Source: Portulaca oleracea (lineage: Eukaryota > Streptophyta > Magnoliopsida > Caryophyllales > Portulacaceae). Taken from it: DNA of 64,000 bases. The stretch is from NCBI GenBank assembly GCA_029582165.1, contig CM055874.1:29720883-29784882 (forward strand), read 5' to 3'. Position 1 is the stretch's first letter, and the number at the start of each line of letters is the position of its first letter. The notes under the pieces were generated by a model. That model made no database searches, was not told the origin of the DNA, and saw only the letters and a program-made list of their open reading frames with translations. The position numbers and the translations under genes were made by a program. Below are positions 11,310-23,323 of the stretch, one piece after another.

Positions 11310-12100
11310 TGAAATAACCCTAGAAGGGGGTGATTAGGGTTATCTAAAAAATCTACACTTCAATCAACACAACTTAGATTAATAGCACTTTTAAATACTG
11401 AAAAATACTTCTTTATTATTGAACAAAAGTGCTTCCAAGGGAGGAGGTTACAACTCAGCTGATAAGAAGACTGTGAGGTCCTCAAAGCAGCTTACTAGGA
11501 CAGAAGACCTTGCAGACGTCTTCTGTTCTTGAGGCCTCACAGAAGAGGCGATTACAAACAGTGACCTCACTCACCAGAGGTTCACTGGACACAAACAAAC
11601 TTACGACCTCAGGAAGTCCTCACCATTTATACCACTGGTTACAAAACTCACCACAACACAAATGTGGTTACACTCAGAATACTTAATATTCCTACACTCA
11701 GAGTTTTCTTTCACAAAACTCCTACAACTGATTTTCTTCCTTGGAAATCAATCAATAACAATGTAGGTATGCAGCCGTATATATATTTGGGAGTTGGAGG
11801 CAGCAACGACTTCTTGATTCTCCAAGGGATAATTTCCATTATTGAGCTCTCTTCAAAATCTTCTTGATTTCCTTGATTTCCTTTCCATTCGGATGATATC
11901 TGGAAATAAGGAAGGTAGCGGTTATTGTATCAAATCATGCAGAATAATAGAAAGTATATTTTAGGGTTTGTGGAAGATACTTCCCTAAATTTCTGTCTTT
12001 CAAACAAAATCGTAATGCTGTCGCTGGAGGTCCTCGGAGTGTGCTGTAGGGAGGTCCTCGGGGCTTATTGTGATGAGGTCCTCAAAGTTGAGATTCTTCA
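11310..12100 (-). repeat. 5' LTR of the copia element
   Basis: 791 bp, with the same ends as the 8077-8860 copy. Most differences are single substitutions or short indels. Confidence 0.9.
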
Positions 12101-12621
12101 TCATCAAACCTACGGTAATACCCTGCTAAACCCAAAAAACTTCTAACATTGGTGGGTGTGGGCCAATCAATAATTGCCTTAATCTTTTGAGGGTCCACCA
12201 TAACCCCCTCCTTTGAAATCACATGCCCCAAAAATGTCACCTCTTTCAACCAAAATTCACATTTCTTGAGCTTACCATACAACTTATGGTCCTTTAATAA
12301 TCCCAAAATCTTTCTTAAATGATCTTAATGCTCTTCCTCATTCTTCAAGTATACTAGGATATCATCTATGAACACAATCATAAAGTGATCAAGATATGGT
12401 TTGAGAACTTGCTGCATCAGGTCCATAAACTTGGCTGGAGCATTTGTTAGCCCCAAAGGCATCACCACAAATTCAAAATGACCATAACGAGTACGAAAAG
12501 CTGTTTTAGGAATGTCTTTAGCCTTAATTCGCAATTGATGATATCCAGACCTAAGATCGATCTTTGAAAACACCGAGGAACCATGAAGTTGATCAAAAAG
12601 ATAATCGATCCTTGGAAGAGG
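12101..12621 (-). pseudogene. Tekay-like reverse transcriptase
   Basis: The frames 12573-12325 and 12306-12101 together cover the RT palm: [46 protein letters not shown] (catalytic DD, with F for the usual Y), then [16 protein letters not shown] and [13 protein letters not shown] stop interrupts after EEEH (12322-12324). The copia element follows directly. A TAA just upstream (12619-12621) separates it from the protease frame. Confidence 0.88.
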
Positions 12622-13629
12622 TTACTGATTCTTAATAGTAATCTTATTTATCCCCCTATAATCAATACATAATCTCATACTTCCATCTTTCTTCTTTACA
12701 AATAGTACTGGAGCTTCCCAAGGTGACACACTAGGTCTAATGAAACCTTTATCTAAGAGTTCTTCTAACTGAATTTTCAACTCCTTTAGCTCCGCAGGAG
12801 CCATGCGATATGGAGATTTGGTAATTGGGCTGGCTCCAGGAACCAACTCTATCTCAAACTCTACCTCGCGCTCAGGTGGCAACCCAGGTAAATCTTCAGG
12901 GAAAACTTCTAGAAAGTCCTTGACCATAGGCATGTCATATATGGTAGGTCGTTGCTTGGTGGTATCTACTACTCCACATAAGAACCCTTCACATCCTTTC
13001 CCTAAAATCGTTTCTGCCTTAAGCATAGATATTATAAAAACTTTATTTTGAGCTCCATCTCCATAAATAACCATTTTCCCCCTAGTAGGACTTTTAAGGG
13101 TAACCTTTCGTTCACTACAGTCTATTTTAGCCCTATGTTTCGATAACCAATCCATGCCTAATATCACATCAAATTCAATCAATTCAAACCCAATTAAATC
13201 TCCCTTAAGGGTCTCTCTTCCAACCTCAATGGAATAATTTTGGTAAAGTTTGGGACACAACACATTTCTACCATTAGGTAAACTAATATATAATCCATGA
13301 AAATCTTCCTTAGGAGAAAGGCATAAATGGACGACTAGCTTATTTGAAATGAATGAATGGGTAGCATCAGAATCAAATAAAACAAGTATAGGGATATTGC
13401 TAAAAGATAAGGTGCTAATGATTGCCATACCAGAAGATTTAGCTTCTTGACGGGTCAAAGCATACACCCTTCCACTAGTGTTGATGGCGGTGGTGTTTTC
13501 TTTACGACGATTCGCTTGAGCACTTTTATTCTTAGGAGCAGGCTTCCTAGCTGTTGGACAGTTTGATACAGGATGTTCAGAACTTCCACACCATAAGCAT
13601 AACCCCAACTTTTTGCTACAGTTCTCCAC
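12622..13629 (-). pseudogene. Tekay-like zinc knuckle, protease and RT N-terminus
   Basis: This 335-codon frame starts in the nucleocapsid with a CX2CX4HX4C knuckle ([14 protein letters not shown]), then a pepsin-like protease. The active site reads [10 protein letters not shown]: the catalytic Asp is kept but the usual Gly of D-S/T-G is Asp, which should impair activity. The RT start follows ([42 protein letters not shown]). The frame ends at a TAA one residue after KNQ. Confidence 0.88.
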
Positions 13630-13803
13630 TAAATGGTTCTTGAGTCCATAAAAATTGCATGGAGGTCCATTATAAGCTTGCTTTATCTCTCGATTTGGCC
13701 TCTTGAAGGGAGGTTTTGAACTTTCCCCTAAGTAAGGCCTCTTATTCTTATTAGAATAAGGAATTGTCCTTTGTTGGAACTTTTAGTTTCGCCATTCCAC
13801 TTG

Positions 13804-14505
13804 TTAACTATCTCTTTGCCGGGTCTGTTTTCTCTTTACATCAACCATACGATTCACACTCTCGACATGTGCTGCTATATTATATAATTCTTGAAATGAC
13901 TTAGCAGGAAAGATAGCCAGTTGCCTTTGCAATTCAAGGTCAAGGCCATCCTCAAACCTCTCCATGTGCTTTTGGTCATTAGGTACTAGGTCTGGTGCAA
14001 ACCTAGCCAACACTATGAATTTCGCTGCATACTCCACTACAGCCATTTTTCCCTGTTTTAAAGACATAAATTCCCGCTCTTTTTCCTTTCTTACGAATTT
14101 AGGATAAAACTTGGCCATAAGAAATTCTTTAAGTTGTTCCCAACCAAAACCTTCCTCGTCCAAGCGATGTTTTTGGGTATCCCACCAAAGATCAGCTTGA
14201 TCAGTCAGGTAATAACTTGCAATGGCTGCTTGTTGCTCACTTGGACACTTCACAGCTACCAAGAGCTAATCAAATGTCTTGATCCAATTCTCTAATATAA
14301 CTGGATCTGCCGCTCCGTTGTATGTTGGAGGATGATGAGACCCAATTCTTTGGAATACCTTAGAATAAGGATCTTCCTCCCTCTCTGCATTCCTACTAGC
14401 AAGTAATTTATCCATCATAAAAGCCATAGTTCTTGCATCCAACTCAGCAAATTGGTCATTGGTAGGATCTCCCTGAAATCTAGGGTTTCCTTCGCTAGAG
14501 ACTGG
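13804..14505 (-). pseudogene. Tekay-like gag
   Basis: The capsid region (ADLWWDTQKHRLDEEGFGWEQ, FLMAKFYPKFVRKEKE, VVEYAAKFIVLARFAPDLV) is a standard Retrotrans_gag domain in 14262-13804. A TAG at 14263-14265 separates it from its N-terminal part (PTYNGAADPVILENWIKTFD). The beginning of gag is displaced by the E1 insertion at 14511 and resumes after 40310. Downstream, 13803-13630 holds two more stops before the knuckle frame. Confidence 0.88.
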
Positions 14506-14510
14506 GTTGT

Positions 14511-15635
14511 TGATGGAAATCAGTCCCCACCAAGCCCAAGCCATGAAATCCAAGTTGTTTACAAGGAAGTAGAATGGGCCATAGAAGATGGATATAATGT
14601 GGAAACCCAAAGGCTCATTCATATGGTGTGCAGTTTATTTCAAGAGGATGTCCAAACATCATAGATTTGGGCCAAAGCCACGTCAAGCCTAAGAAGATCC
14701 AAGTCACGTCCAAGCATCAAGATTTCAAGAGAATTTCATATTTTTGATCTTTTGGATGTAACTTTAATAATTATAGCTTTAATTATTTTAATGTGATTTA
14801 AATTATCTTTGTAGTTTTACAATAATGTAAGATGCCAAGTGGATTATAAACTTGAGCATCAATTCATAGGAGTGTGTGTGTGTCCCTAGTACTAGGCTAG
14901 TTTAGGCGCCAAGATTAGTAGTTATCCTAGATTAGGTTGGCTTATTTTGTAATTTTAATTAGAATAAGGTTGTTGTAACCAACTCCCCTTTGGATAAGGA
15001 GTCCTAATCCAAGAGGAGGTTGGAGTAGTTAGGCGTCTAGTACTGGGATTCCTTGGCTTGCACGCCAAGTACTAGAATCCTAGTCATATTAGTTGGCTTG
15101 CACGCCAAGTCAAGGAAGTCTAGTCCATATAAGACTCTATTAGTATAAATAGTTAGGTTTGTAGCCTCTCAAAGGCAATCCCCTTTGAATTATGAAAACA
15201 GTTAAGCTTTTAGCTTTCCCCCCTGAGTGTTTGGATAAACCTCGTTTGATCTCTTCTATTGTATCTTGGTATGACACCCAAGTGGTTTGGAAGAGCTTGA
15301 TCCTAGGTTGCGGTCGAAGATCAAGTTAGCCCTAGGGTTTCTTTATTGTGGATTCAAGTTAGATTCCTATAATTATCCGTCTTTATCTTTCTGTCAATAC
15401 AGTTAAGATAATCACAACCTTTGTCTTTCTATCAATATAGTTAAGACAAAACCCTAGCTCCTATTTTCCCCTCCTCCAACGTCACCCTACTCTCTCCCTC
15501 TCTCAATTCGTCCTCTTACCTTTCTCTCACAAAGAACCCTAACCACCTTCTCTTCTCTCTCCATAACAAACTCCCAACAAACTCCCTCTCTCTCTTCCTC
15601 TCTCAAACCACACGCCAATCCCCTCTCTTACTCCC
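14511..15635 (+). repeat. E1 5' LTR, first part
   Basis: It matches 38889-40033 of the 3' LTR closely. A TATA box (AGTATAAATAG) lies at 15142-15152. It is interrupted after CTCCC at 15631-15635 by E3 and resumes at 33722. Confidence 0.9.
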
Positions 15636-15773
15636 AGTAGACATCGGGATTTGCACCGATATTATCCCGACTTGTCAAAAGTTTAAATAAAACATCTGGG
15701 CCGGATACATCATTGGGCCAATGTAACAAGCAAAGAAAATAAGAGAAACTCAAGGTGGTCCACTACCAAAGAC

Positions 15774-16054
15774 AAAACCCGCACGGGTTTTAATCAAATT
15801 AAAGGAGACGACCCAGAAACGGGACCAGCCTAAGGTGCGCCCTGGCCCAGTCACTTCAAAATTCGCGCGGGTTTTATACCATCTGAAGCACGTCGTTTTG
15901 CCTCGTCCACGTCAGCGATCTGTGTGTGGGTTTTATAAAACCCGCACGGGGTTTATCCTCCAGAAATTGGCGCCAACATCTTTGATCACCCCCCTGATTT
16001 TAGCCCATGTGCATTTGACTCTCCCCTTGACTTCCCATAACCCTCACGGGTTTT
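15774..16054. repeat. Palindrome cluster in E3 U3
   Basis: Four copies of the palindrome related to AAAACCCGCGCGGGTTTT sit at 15774-15791, 15858-15875, 15937-15954 and 16036-16054, 80-400 bp before the TATA box. Differences fall mostly at the CpG steps (C to T, G to A). The third copy overlaps a longer inverted repeat centred on TTTTATAAAA. Confidence 0.85.
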
Positions 16055-16831
16055 GTGATTGCATGGAGATGGAGGGCATGATCCAAGGGATGTGTCCCCT
16101 TCATTTCCCTCCTAAACCTCACCTCCTTCACCTATAAATACCCCCATTTTCACCCTCGCTAATCATCAACTATCACCCTCTACTACCCTTATTCTCCTAA
16201 ACTATCATCATACTATCATCCTTCTCACTATTCTCATATCACCATTCCCCTTACTCTACCGAAGTCATCACTCATATACTATCCTACTACCATTCTCATA
16301 CTCATCCACCAAGTCAACGGAAGTCAAGGTGTTTCGATCGGCGCGTTTCGGCTCCTAAACCAACGAGGTTCGCCCTTTTCGTTTCGTTTCGTTATTGTTA
16401 TTTTAATCATGTAATTTGTACTTTATTTTACATTATATGTGCATATTTTGTAAACCAAAAACCCCATTCTTTATATTGCATGATCAAGATTATAATTTTG
16501 CGAAATCTATTAAACTTCTCCCCACTCTATTTCATTTTAATGTCGATTCTAGTAAAGTCTGCTTTCTAACAGGAGAATTCGAGAATTCTTATAATTCTAA
16601 AATTCGTAACCTTACCCCCGGGCCAGAATCGGGTTTCGTAGACCAGAGTCACTTTTGTTGTTTTTAAGGTTTGTCGGTTTTCTTAAATTGGCTGGCGACT
16701 CTTAATTCTTTTATAACCCATTTAATTATTTTAAACGTACGGATTTACACCAAAATATTTAAAAAATGATTTAGTATTTTCCATATACTAATCCAAGGCT
16801 AAAACCGAGAGAAAATGGGTCAGAAATTGAT

Positions 16832-16927
16832 AAAACCCTCACGGGTTTTATCAGTTTCAGCCCATATTCTCTGGCCCAGGGAAAGGCACGGTCCAGCCAA
16901 TGGACACTTAAAACCCGCGCGGGTTTT
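16832..16927. repeat. Palindrome pair in E3 LTR downstream part
   Basis: AAAACCCTCACGGGTTTT at 16832-16849 and the perfect AAAACCCGCGCGGGTTTT at 16910-16927. The equivalent positions in the 3' LTR (33353-33370 and 33431-33447) carry different, more decayed versions. Confidence 0.88.
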
Positions 16928-17166
16928 AGCAGTCTATGGCGGTCCGTTGGCCTTCTGTTGGGCCTGGATTTGGTATTTGGGCCAAAACTGAATTATTTTA
17001 AAATTATTTCGGTGTAATTTCGAATGGTTAAATAATAAAAAAATAGAATTATAAAATAAATAAAGTTTCATCACCCCGAAAATGAATTTCACAAAATAAA
17101 AATATCCTTATTTAAGGATTAAGCAACCTTAGTCGGCTTCCGATCACTTAAGTAGCGCATCACGGA

Positions 17167-17186
17167 TTGACGACTCCACTAGGGAC
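17167..17186 (+). other. E3 primer binding site
   Basis: TTGACGACTCCACTAGGGAC follows the LTR directly. It resembles the TTGGCGACTCCACTGGGGAC site I recall from Ogre/Tat-type plant elements, with small changes. I do not assign the tRNA with confidence. Confidence 0.65.
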
Positions 17187-18652
17187 TTAAACTTAAAAAG
17201 AGGGTAAAACTTGAAAAAATCGAATTAAATTGAAATTGTAAAAGGGAGAAGTTGATTATTTTTGCGATTTTATAATTCTTTTTAGGCATCCTTTGCATAC
17301 CGGGCCACTAATCACGTCTTTTGACACGTTAGCACAAAGGCGCCCGTTTAGGTATGCCTAGGTGATTCCCTCGAGAGCGGGTAGGCCACTACTTGTGTGA
17401 TGCACTCTACATCGCCAAGCATTTGATCTCTCCTCTCCCCACGTTACACTCAAAGGGCTTCCTTGAAATTCTTTGAGCAATACCTCACACTCCTTGCCTA
17501 AGGGTATGGAGCACTGAGATGAAAACGTGCGGTAGATCATGTAATCCAATCATAGAGAATCCATGAACATAGAACCTTGGTTTAGAGTATCCCTTCATGT
17601 TGCATGCTATGTGCTATGTGCTATCTCGTCCCCTTTTCTTCTTTTGTTTTAGAATCGACCCTAGTTTAGAGGTTTTGTTCTAGTCCATATAAAATTCATT
17701 GGGTTGAGAAAATGATTATTTATTAATTAGAATAATTAACTCAAAAGGCATCATGATTAGCCCAAGCGGAAGGGCCCATTTATGCTTGAAGGGTGATTAT
17801 TTTAATTAATAAATAAAAATCGACTCACATTTGATGATATTATATGGCCCTTTATAAAATTCTCCTAACGAAGGTCCAAAAATTAATTAAAAAGTCCCAA
17901 CAAAGTTAATGGATAACGTTTTAGATTGCATAATAGTCAATAAGATCGAGGAAATTAATTTGTCGATTTAATTAATAAATCCACCGGATTTATGGCCGGC
18001 CCGATGTTAGGCCCATCCATATTGGATTTGTTGATTAAACCTATAAATTAATTATGATCGCTTATTGTTGGCTTTATTCAATCCTTTACAATATCCATTT
18101 CCCTCGACTAAAAATAATAAAATAAGTAAATAATAAAAAAGGGGTAAAAGAAAAGGAGGTCATAAATGGGTCGTCGATCTTGTTAAGCATTATTCTAGTC
18201 CGCGTAATAGTCATTATGGCTTGAGCTGTCTGAATTGTTATGCCAAGTTATGGATTCTCCTTAAAACGGTCGACTTGTGGTTTGGGCCCATCCGAATTGA
18301 GAAACACTGACTTGAACCTATCAATTTATGACCCGCTTGCTATGTTTGTCTTTGTGCGGCCCTTTAGAAAGTTTTGTCCATAGGTCCATATAGAGTTAGG
18401 TCATGCACTCCCAAAAAGTGGCTGAGTCCTTTGTGTCAGCAAATATGCGTCGAGTCAGTTAGGATCATATAGGTCTCTTAGGACATGCATGCATCGGGTA
18501 GTACGTGTCAGAGTATGTCATCGAGTTGTCTAACTTTGAATTTCTATGCAGGCATCATTGGTGATCAACTCCGAGCCCGCATTCGACATCCACGAACTGG
18601 TTGTTTGATTCCGAACCCGCATTACTATCTATCTGCAACTAGTAACTACACC
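17187..18652 (+). other. E3 untranslated leader
   Basis: About 1.5 kb between primer site and gag start with no supported frame. Long leaders of this kind are usual for large Tat elements. I see nothing else in it. Confidence 0.7.
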
Positions 18653-20448
18653 ATGTCTGGAGAGCAATTCCAAGAGATCCCGGTTCAAAGAACCGAAGCC
18701 AACATCACAAAGCATTTGGACGAGCTCTACACCAAAATGCAAGGGCTTGTGTTTGCTAATACCCTAGAGCAAGAGCAGAAGATGAGCAAAAGGTTGAATG
18801 AACAACAATAAGTGATGGATGGAATGTTGCAGGCCATCACTAAGATCAATACCAAGTTAGGACTGAATGTTGAAGAGGATGACGAAGAAATGCAAGGATA
18901 TGAATCTGAACCTGAAATCATCAAGACATCCTCGGATTCTGGAGGAATAGGGATATCCAAGGCAAAGGTTAATACTCCTGAAGTGACAAGGGACCCCGCT
19001 ATTAAGGCCCTTGAGCAGAAGTTAGAGAGCCTCACCAAAGCAATGAGCTCTGTGCTAGCCTTTGCTGACAAGTACTTGGAGGTTCCATTGCCTGTTCAAC
19101 CAAGTTTAATTTAAAGATAGCCGACAAAGTTGAAGTGCCAAATATCAGGTTCAAACCTTCTGAGAACCCTATTCATCATGTTGAGGAGTTCATGAGGCTG
19201 GCACCTTTAAACCGGATTGATGCCGACTTATACTCTACTGTCTTCCCATCCACCCTAGATGGCGAAGCAAAGGTATGGTATCATGCGCTGTCACCTCAAA
19301 TCAAAGCCAACTGGAGTGAGTTGTTCAAAGCTTTCATCCACCATTACACCCGCATCCAGAAGAAACAAGCTACGGTGGATGACCTAACCGCCATGAAGCA
19401 ACGGGATGATGAGTCCTTTATGGATTACTTTGAGAGATGGCATACAAAGTTGTCCTACATCAATGAGACAATCCCTCTGCGCCTGCAGTTATCTACCTTT
19501 AAGCAAGGACTCAAGAGCAGTCTATCCAAGCACTTGGGGTACCATGTTGTTAAAGACTTTGATTACCTAAAGGAAATTTGTGTCCAACTAGAGGCGATGC
19601 ACAATGATAAGACCACTTCGCCTGGATGGAAAGGGTCCAGCTCCAACAGGAGGGCCACTAGTGTGGCTAGCCACCCTCCTAAGATTATGGAGACTAACTC
19701 TATCCAGCATAAGGGACCTTATGTACCGAAGTACGAGACCTATACGCCATTAGATGTTCCTTACTCTCAGGCTCTCGACCGTCTAGTCAAGAAGGGTATC
19801 TTGGTTTTGCCCTTACCAAAAGAAGAACCAGAAATCAAAGGCAGAAACTGGGATGCCAACCAATTTTTCCGCTATCACCGTTACCGGGAACATGACATTG
19901 AGAAATGTTGGACTTTAAGGAACAAGATAGAAGATATGATAAGGGCAGGGACGCTACCAATGCCAAAAGCTGCTAAGAAACCAAACAATCAAAGTAATCC
20001 TATGCCCGAGCATATGAATGCTATTTTCTGTGGGGATTTCAGCTTCGACCCCTCCGCTTTGATTGTAGAAACAGGTCAACGTGTCCCAAAAGTAGTTGGT
20101 TTCCCTGAAGGCCTGTTCATCCATGGTATTTGGGACAATGATGAGGACGACGAGCACGAGCACTCCGAGACAGAATAGATGGAGAAAGATGAACCAGGTG
20201 ATGTGGCATTTCTCACTCGGTCTGGCCTCCACAACCATAGGAACACCACCACCCCAGTGGCTGCTCCTAACCATACACCAACGGTCGACAATGACAACAA
20301 GGTCTTCCCCCAAGATCCCCTTCTTTCTCAACTCAAAAAAAAAAAAAAAACAGAGCGGAGGTCACTATATGGCAACTCATATGCACATTGCATGCTCATA
20401 GACAGAAGATGTTGGATGCCCTTACAGCACTCACAGTACCACTTATAA
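18653..20448 (+). pseudogene. E3 gag
   Basis: The start MSGEQFQEIPVQ at 18653 follows CAACC-type leader sequence. An N-terminal acidic, coiled-coil-like region with a TAA at 18809 runs to 19114. A frameshift near 19100 leads into the capsid domain (HHVEEFMRLAPLNRIDADL, DGEAKVWYHAL, FMDYFERWHTKLSYI) at 19135-20178. A knuckle-like FFRYHRYREHDIEKCW has lost its first Cys (F for C). A TAG at 20176 interrupts the frame, which then continues to a long A run (20337-20350) that destroys the reading frame before the protease. Confidence 0.88.
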
Positions 20449-20552
20449 CGACTCTTGAATCCTTGATAGCTCATGTGACCACCCAACAGGAGATGATTAC
20501 TTTTGGGATCGAAGATCTGCCTCAAGGAAGAGCATAGGCCCTGTACCTTACG

Positions 20553-20882
20553 GTGCAATGCTCTAACAAAACTATCCCACTAGTTCTGGTCGACAATGGT
20601 TCAGCTGTGAATGTGTGCCCTTGGAGGATAGCGCAAAAGTTGGGGGTTCAACAACAACACTTGGCTCAAAACGGTGTACAACTCAGGGCCTATGACAATT
20701 CACCTCGGAGATTAGTTGGATCCATAATATTGCCCATTACTACTGGCAGCGTCACTCGGAATGTGGAATTTGTGGTGCTAGACATTCCAGCCTCCTTCAA
20801 TTTGCTATTAGGGAGGTCGTGGCTTCATGAGTGTAATGCTATAGCATGCACTTTACATCAAAAGGTGAAAATGCTGGTTTAA
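20553..20882 (+). pseudogene. E3 aspartic protease
   Basis: The frame holds the retropepsin active site VDNGSAVNVCP (20589-20621; Asp kept, N-G for the usual S/T-G order) and the second-half motif LLLGRSWLHECNA. It ends at a TAA (20880-20882). It cleaves the Gag-Pol precursor in the family. The preceding 100 bp (20449-20552) shows conserved protease-proximal coding (ITFGIEDLPQGRA) in another frame, so at least one frameshift precedes it. Confidence 0.85.
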
Positions 20883-20951
20883 GGTCAAGTGATCACTATC
20901 TCGGGAGAGTCTATCAATGCTATTTTCACTCCTAAACAGTAAACTCTCGAA

Positions 20952-21227
20952 GTGGAGCATAGTTCAATGGATGAAGAACTCCACAACTTTGAGCTTGTGG
21001 CAATGATGAGCCAGGATGAAGCACCTTTTGACTTCGATCCCTACTCAAATCCCATGGTACATGCTATGCTCAAAAGACAAGGATATTTCCCTGGAATGCC
21101 GCTGGGAAAGAATCCGAAGAACAAAATCCCTCCTGTGTTCAAAACCTTCAAGCAGCAGGGAAGGTTTGGCTTAGGCTACAAGCCAACTAAGAAGGAGGTC
21201 AGGCTTGCAAAGGTGGCAATAGCTTAA
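20952..21227 (+). pseudogene. E3 protease-RT linker with G-patch-like motif
   Basis: The 91-residue frame contains MLKRQGYFPGMPLGKN and FKQQGRFGLGYKPTKKEV. The spaced glycines resemble the G-patch-like linker seen between protease and RT in Tat-type elements. Two adjacent stops (TAA TAG, 21225-21230) separate it from the RT frame. The motif may bind RNA, but that is inference. Confidence 0.7.
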
Positions 21228-21263
21228 TAGAAGAGGATTGACAATCCTCCCACTTTATTCCAG

Positions 21264-23290
21264 ATGAAGCCCTATCCACTTACTTTGAATGGGCATTTTG
21301 CTAGGAAAGGCGATGACTTCCCCTACTATGGGTTCCATGAGCCATTCTATCTGAAGAATAAAGGAATTCAAGTCGCTGGACTAGAAGTCTTCGATGATTG
21401 CTCCATTAATATGGCTACTGTCTTTGTTCCCGCTCGGGACAAACAACCTCCATTAGAATGGACTCATCTTGCTAGGAGCAACATTTTTGGCATGCTGTTT
21501 GGACAGGAGGTTGTCCAAGAGAAGTCTGAAGCTGATGCTGTTATTGCTACTTTGTCCAACCCAAGCTTCGATCCAAGTCTCATGATTACTGAAGACGGAG
21601 AAGTTAAGGCGGTCTCGTGGGTCGATGCTGAGGAGAATAATTTTGCTTTATCTGTAGGAGAGTCTGTTTCTAAGGACATAGGGTCGGGTCTTAAGGGTCT
21701 AGAGTCAAGTGAGTCTGGTCTCGAGTTTGCTGGCGATGTATTCCTTTCTACATTCAATAAGATGAACCTTTCTGCTTACTTTGATTCTTCTTTCCCCTCT
21801 TCCGTGAACTGCTGTGCCAATAATAATCTGGAATTTGATGAACCCTTAAAAGAACTTTCTAATGAACATGAGCATAAAATGACGGTGTTGGAAGACTTCA
21901 TCACCATAAACGTGGGCACAGAAGAACAACCTCAAGAGTTGAATTTAGGTAGCTCGCTCACAGCAGAAGAACGAGTAGCGTTCACGGAGCTTCTCAAGGA
22001 GTTTGTGGACGTATTCGCATGGTCCTATGAGGACATGCCTGGGATTGACAGGGAAATTACAGAACACACCATACCTTTGCTTCCTAATGCAAAGCCAGTT
22101 CGACAAAAGGCTAGGAGGATCAAGCCTGAATGGGCGAAGAAAATTGAAGAAGAAGTGATCAAGCAGCTTAATGCTAAATTCAGCAAAGCAGTCCAATATC
22201 CTGAATGGATTGCTAACATTGTTCCGGTACCCAAGAAAGATGGAAAAGTACGCATGTGTGTTGACTTCCGAGACCTCAATAAAGCCAGTGCCAAGGATAG
22301 TTTCCCGTTACCTCATATCGATGTATTAGTGGATAACACTTGCGGACATGAGCTCTTGTCCTTTATGGATGGATATGCCGGTTACAATCAAATCAAGATG
22401 GTAGAAGAAGACATGGAGAAAACCTTATTCACTACACCATGGGGAACATATTGTTATGTGGTTATGCCTTTTGGTCTCAAGAATGCCGGAGCGACATATC
22501 AAAGAACTGCCAACACCCTACTTCATGATATGATGCACATACAGGTAGAGGTTTATATGGATGACATGATTGTTAAGTCCAAAACAAGGGAGGAGCACAT
22601 TCCTCACCTTCACAAGTTCTTTCTGCGACTTCGCAAATACAAGATGCGGCTTAATCCAATAAAGTGCACCTTCGGTGTTACCTCTGGGAAGCTGCTAGGT
22701 TTTGTGGTTAGCCAACGGGGCATTGAAGTTGTCCCTTCAAAGATAAAGGCTATCCAAGAATTGCAACCACTTAGGATAGAAAAAGAGATAAGAGACTTCC
22801 TAGGACGAGTTCAATACATCAGCAGGTTCATCTCAAAGCTCACCATGACTTGTGAACCTTTATTCAAGAAACTAAAGAAAGGAAGTAAAATAGAATGGGA
22901 CGATCAATGTAAAGCGACCTTTCACAAAATCAAGGAGTATTTGCAGCATCCTCCAGTCCTCATGCCGCTAGTACTAGATGAGCCTCTACTCCATTACCTT
23001 ACCGTGACTAGCTCTGCAATGGGGGCTATGCTAGCTTAGAAGGTTAAAGGTCAAGGAGCGCCATCTACTACTTGAGTAAGAAGTTCCTGGACTATGAAAG
23101 TGGATACGCAGACATAGAGAAAATGGCTCTCGCATTAGTATGGGCCACCAAGAAGTTGAGGCATTACATGCTTTCACATACAGTATATGTCAAAGCTGAA
23201 AATAATCCCATCAAGTTAATCATGGAACAACCTACAATCAACAACCGCATCGCTCGATGGTTGGTCATGCTTACAAAGTTCAATCTTTAG
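21264..23290 (+). pseudogene. E3 reverse transcriptase and first RNase H
   Basis: A 591-codon frame (21264-23039) has an N-terminal linker with HLARSNIFGMLFGQE, then RT: FAWSYEDMPGID, KKDGKVRMCVDFRDLNKA, FPLPHIDVLVD, TPWGTYCYVVMPFGLKNAGATYQR and YMDD at 22554-22565. RNase H begins near 22950. A TAG at 23037 (CAG in E0) and a one-base deletion relative to E0 break the frame; RNase H resumes in 23072-23290 (KKFLDYESGYADIEKMALAL). The catalytic RT residues are all present. Confidence 0.9.
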
Positions 23291-23323
23291 TACCTGCCTC
23301 AGAAATTCATCAAAGGACGAGTT

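Larger units (their letters stand above)
8077..12100 (-). mobile_element. gag-only Ty1/copia element (non-autonomous)
   Basis: Two direct repeats (8077-8860 and 11310-12100) differ by only about 20 positions by eye, roughly 97-98% identity. A tRNA-Met primer site follows the 5' LTR on the minus strand and a polypurine tract precedes the 3' LTR. Only gag lies between them; protease, integrase and RT are absent. It splits the RT of the Tekay-like element after the YYRRF motif. Flanking pentamers GATGA and GTTTA could derive from a GTTGA duplication with one change each. Confidence 0.9.
15636..17166 (+). repeat. E3 5' LTR
   Basis: 1531 bp. A TATA box (CCTATAAATA) at 16131-16140 follows a palindrome-rich U3 region (15774-16054), and two more palindromes lie at 16832-16927. 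Relative to the 3' copy it lacks 29 bp at its very end, including a small hairpin (GGAAAAAGGGTCACTTTTTCC). Confidence 0.9.

Noticed and set aside
14266..14622. Single 118-codon frame as an intact gag N-terminus
   Set aside because: Its first 36 codons are E1 LTR sequence on the other side of the 14511 junction; the fusion is accidental.
15774..16054. Regularly spaced palindromes as a CRISPR-like array
   Set aside because: Spacing is irregular, copies occur in non-array positions, and the sequence is plant nuclear.
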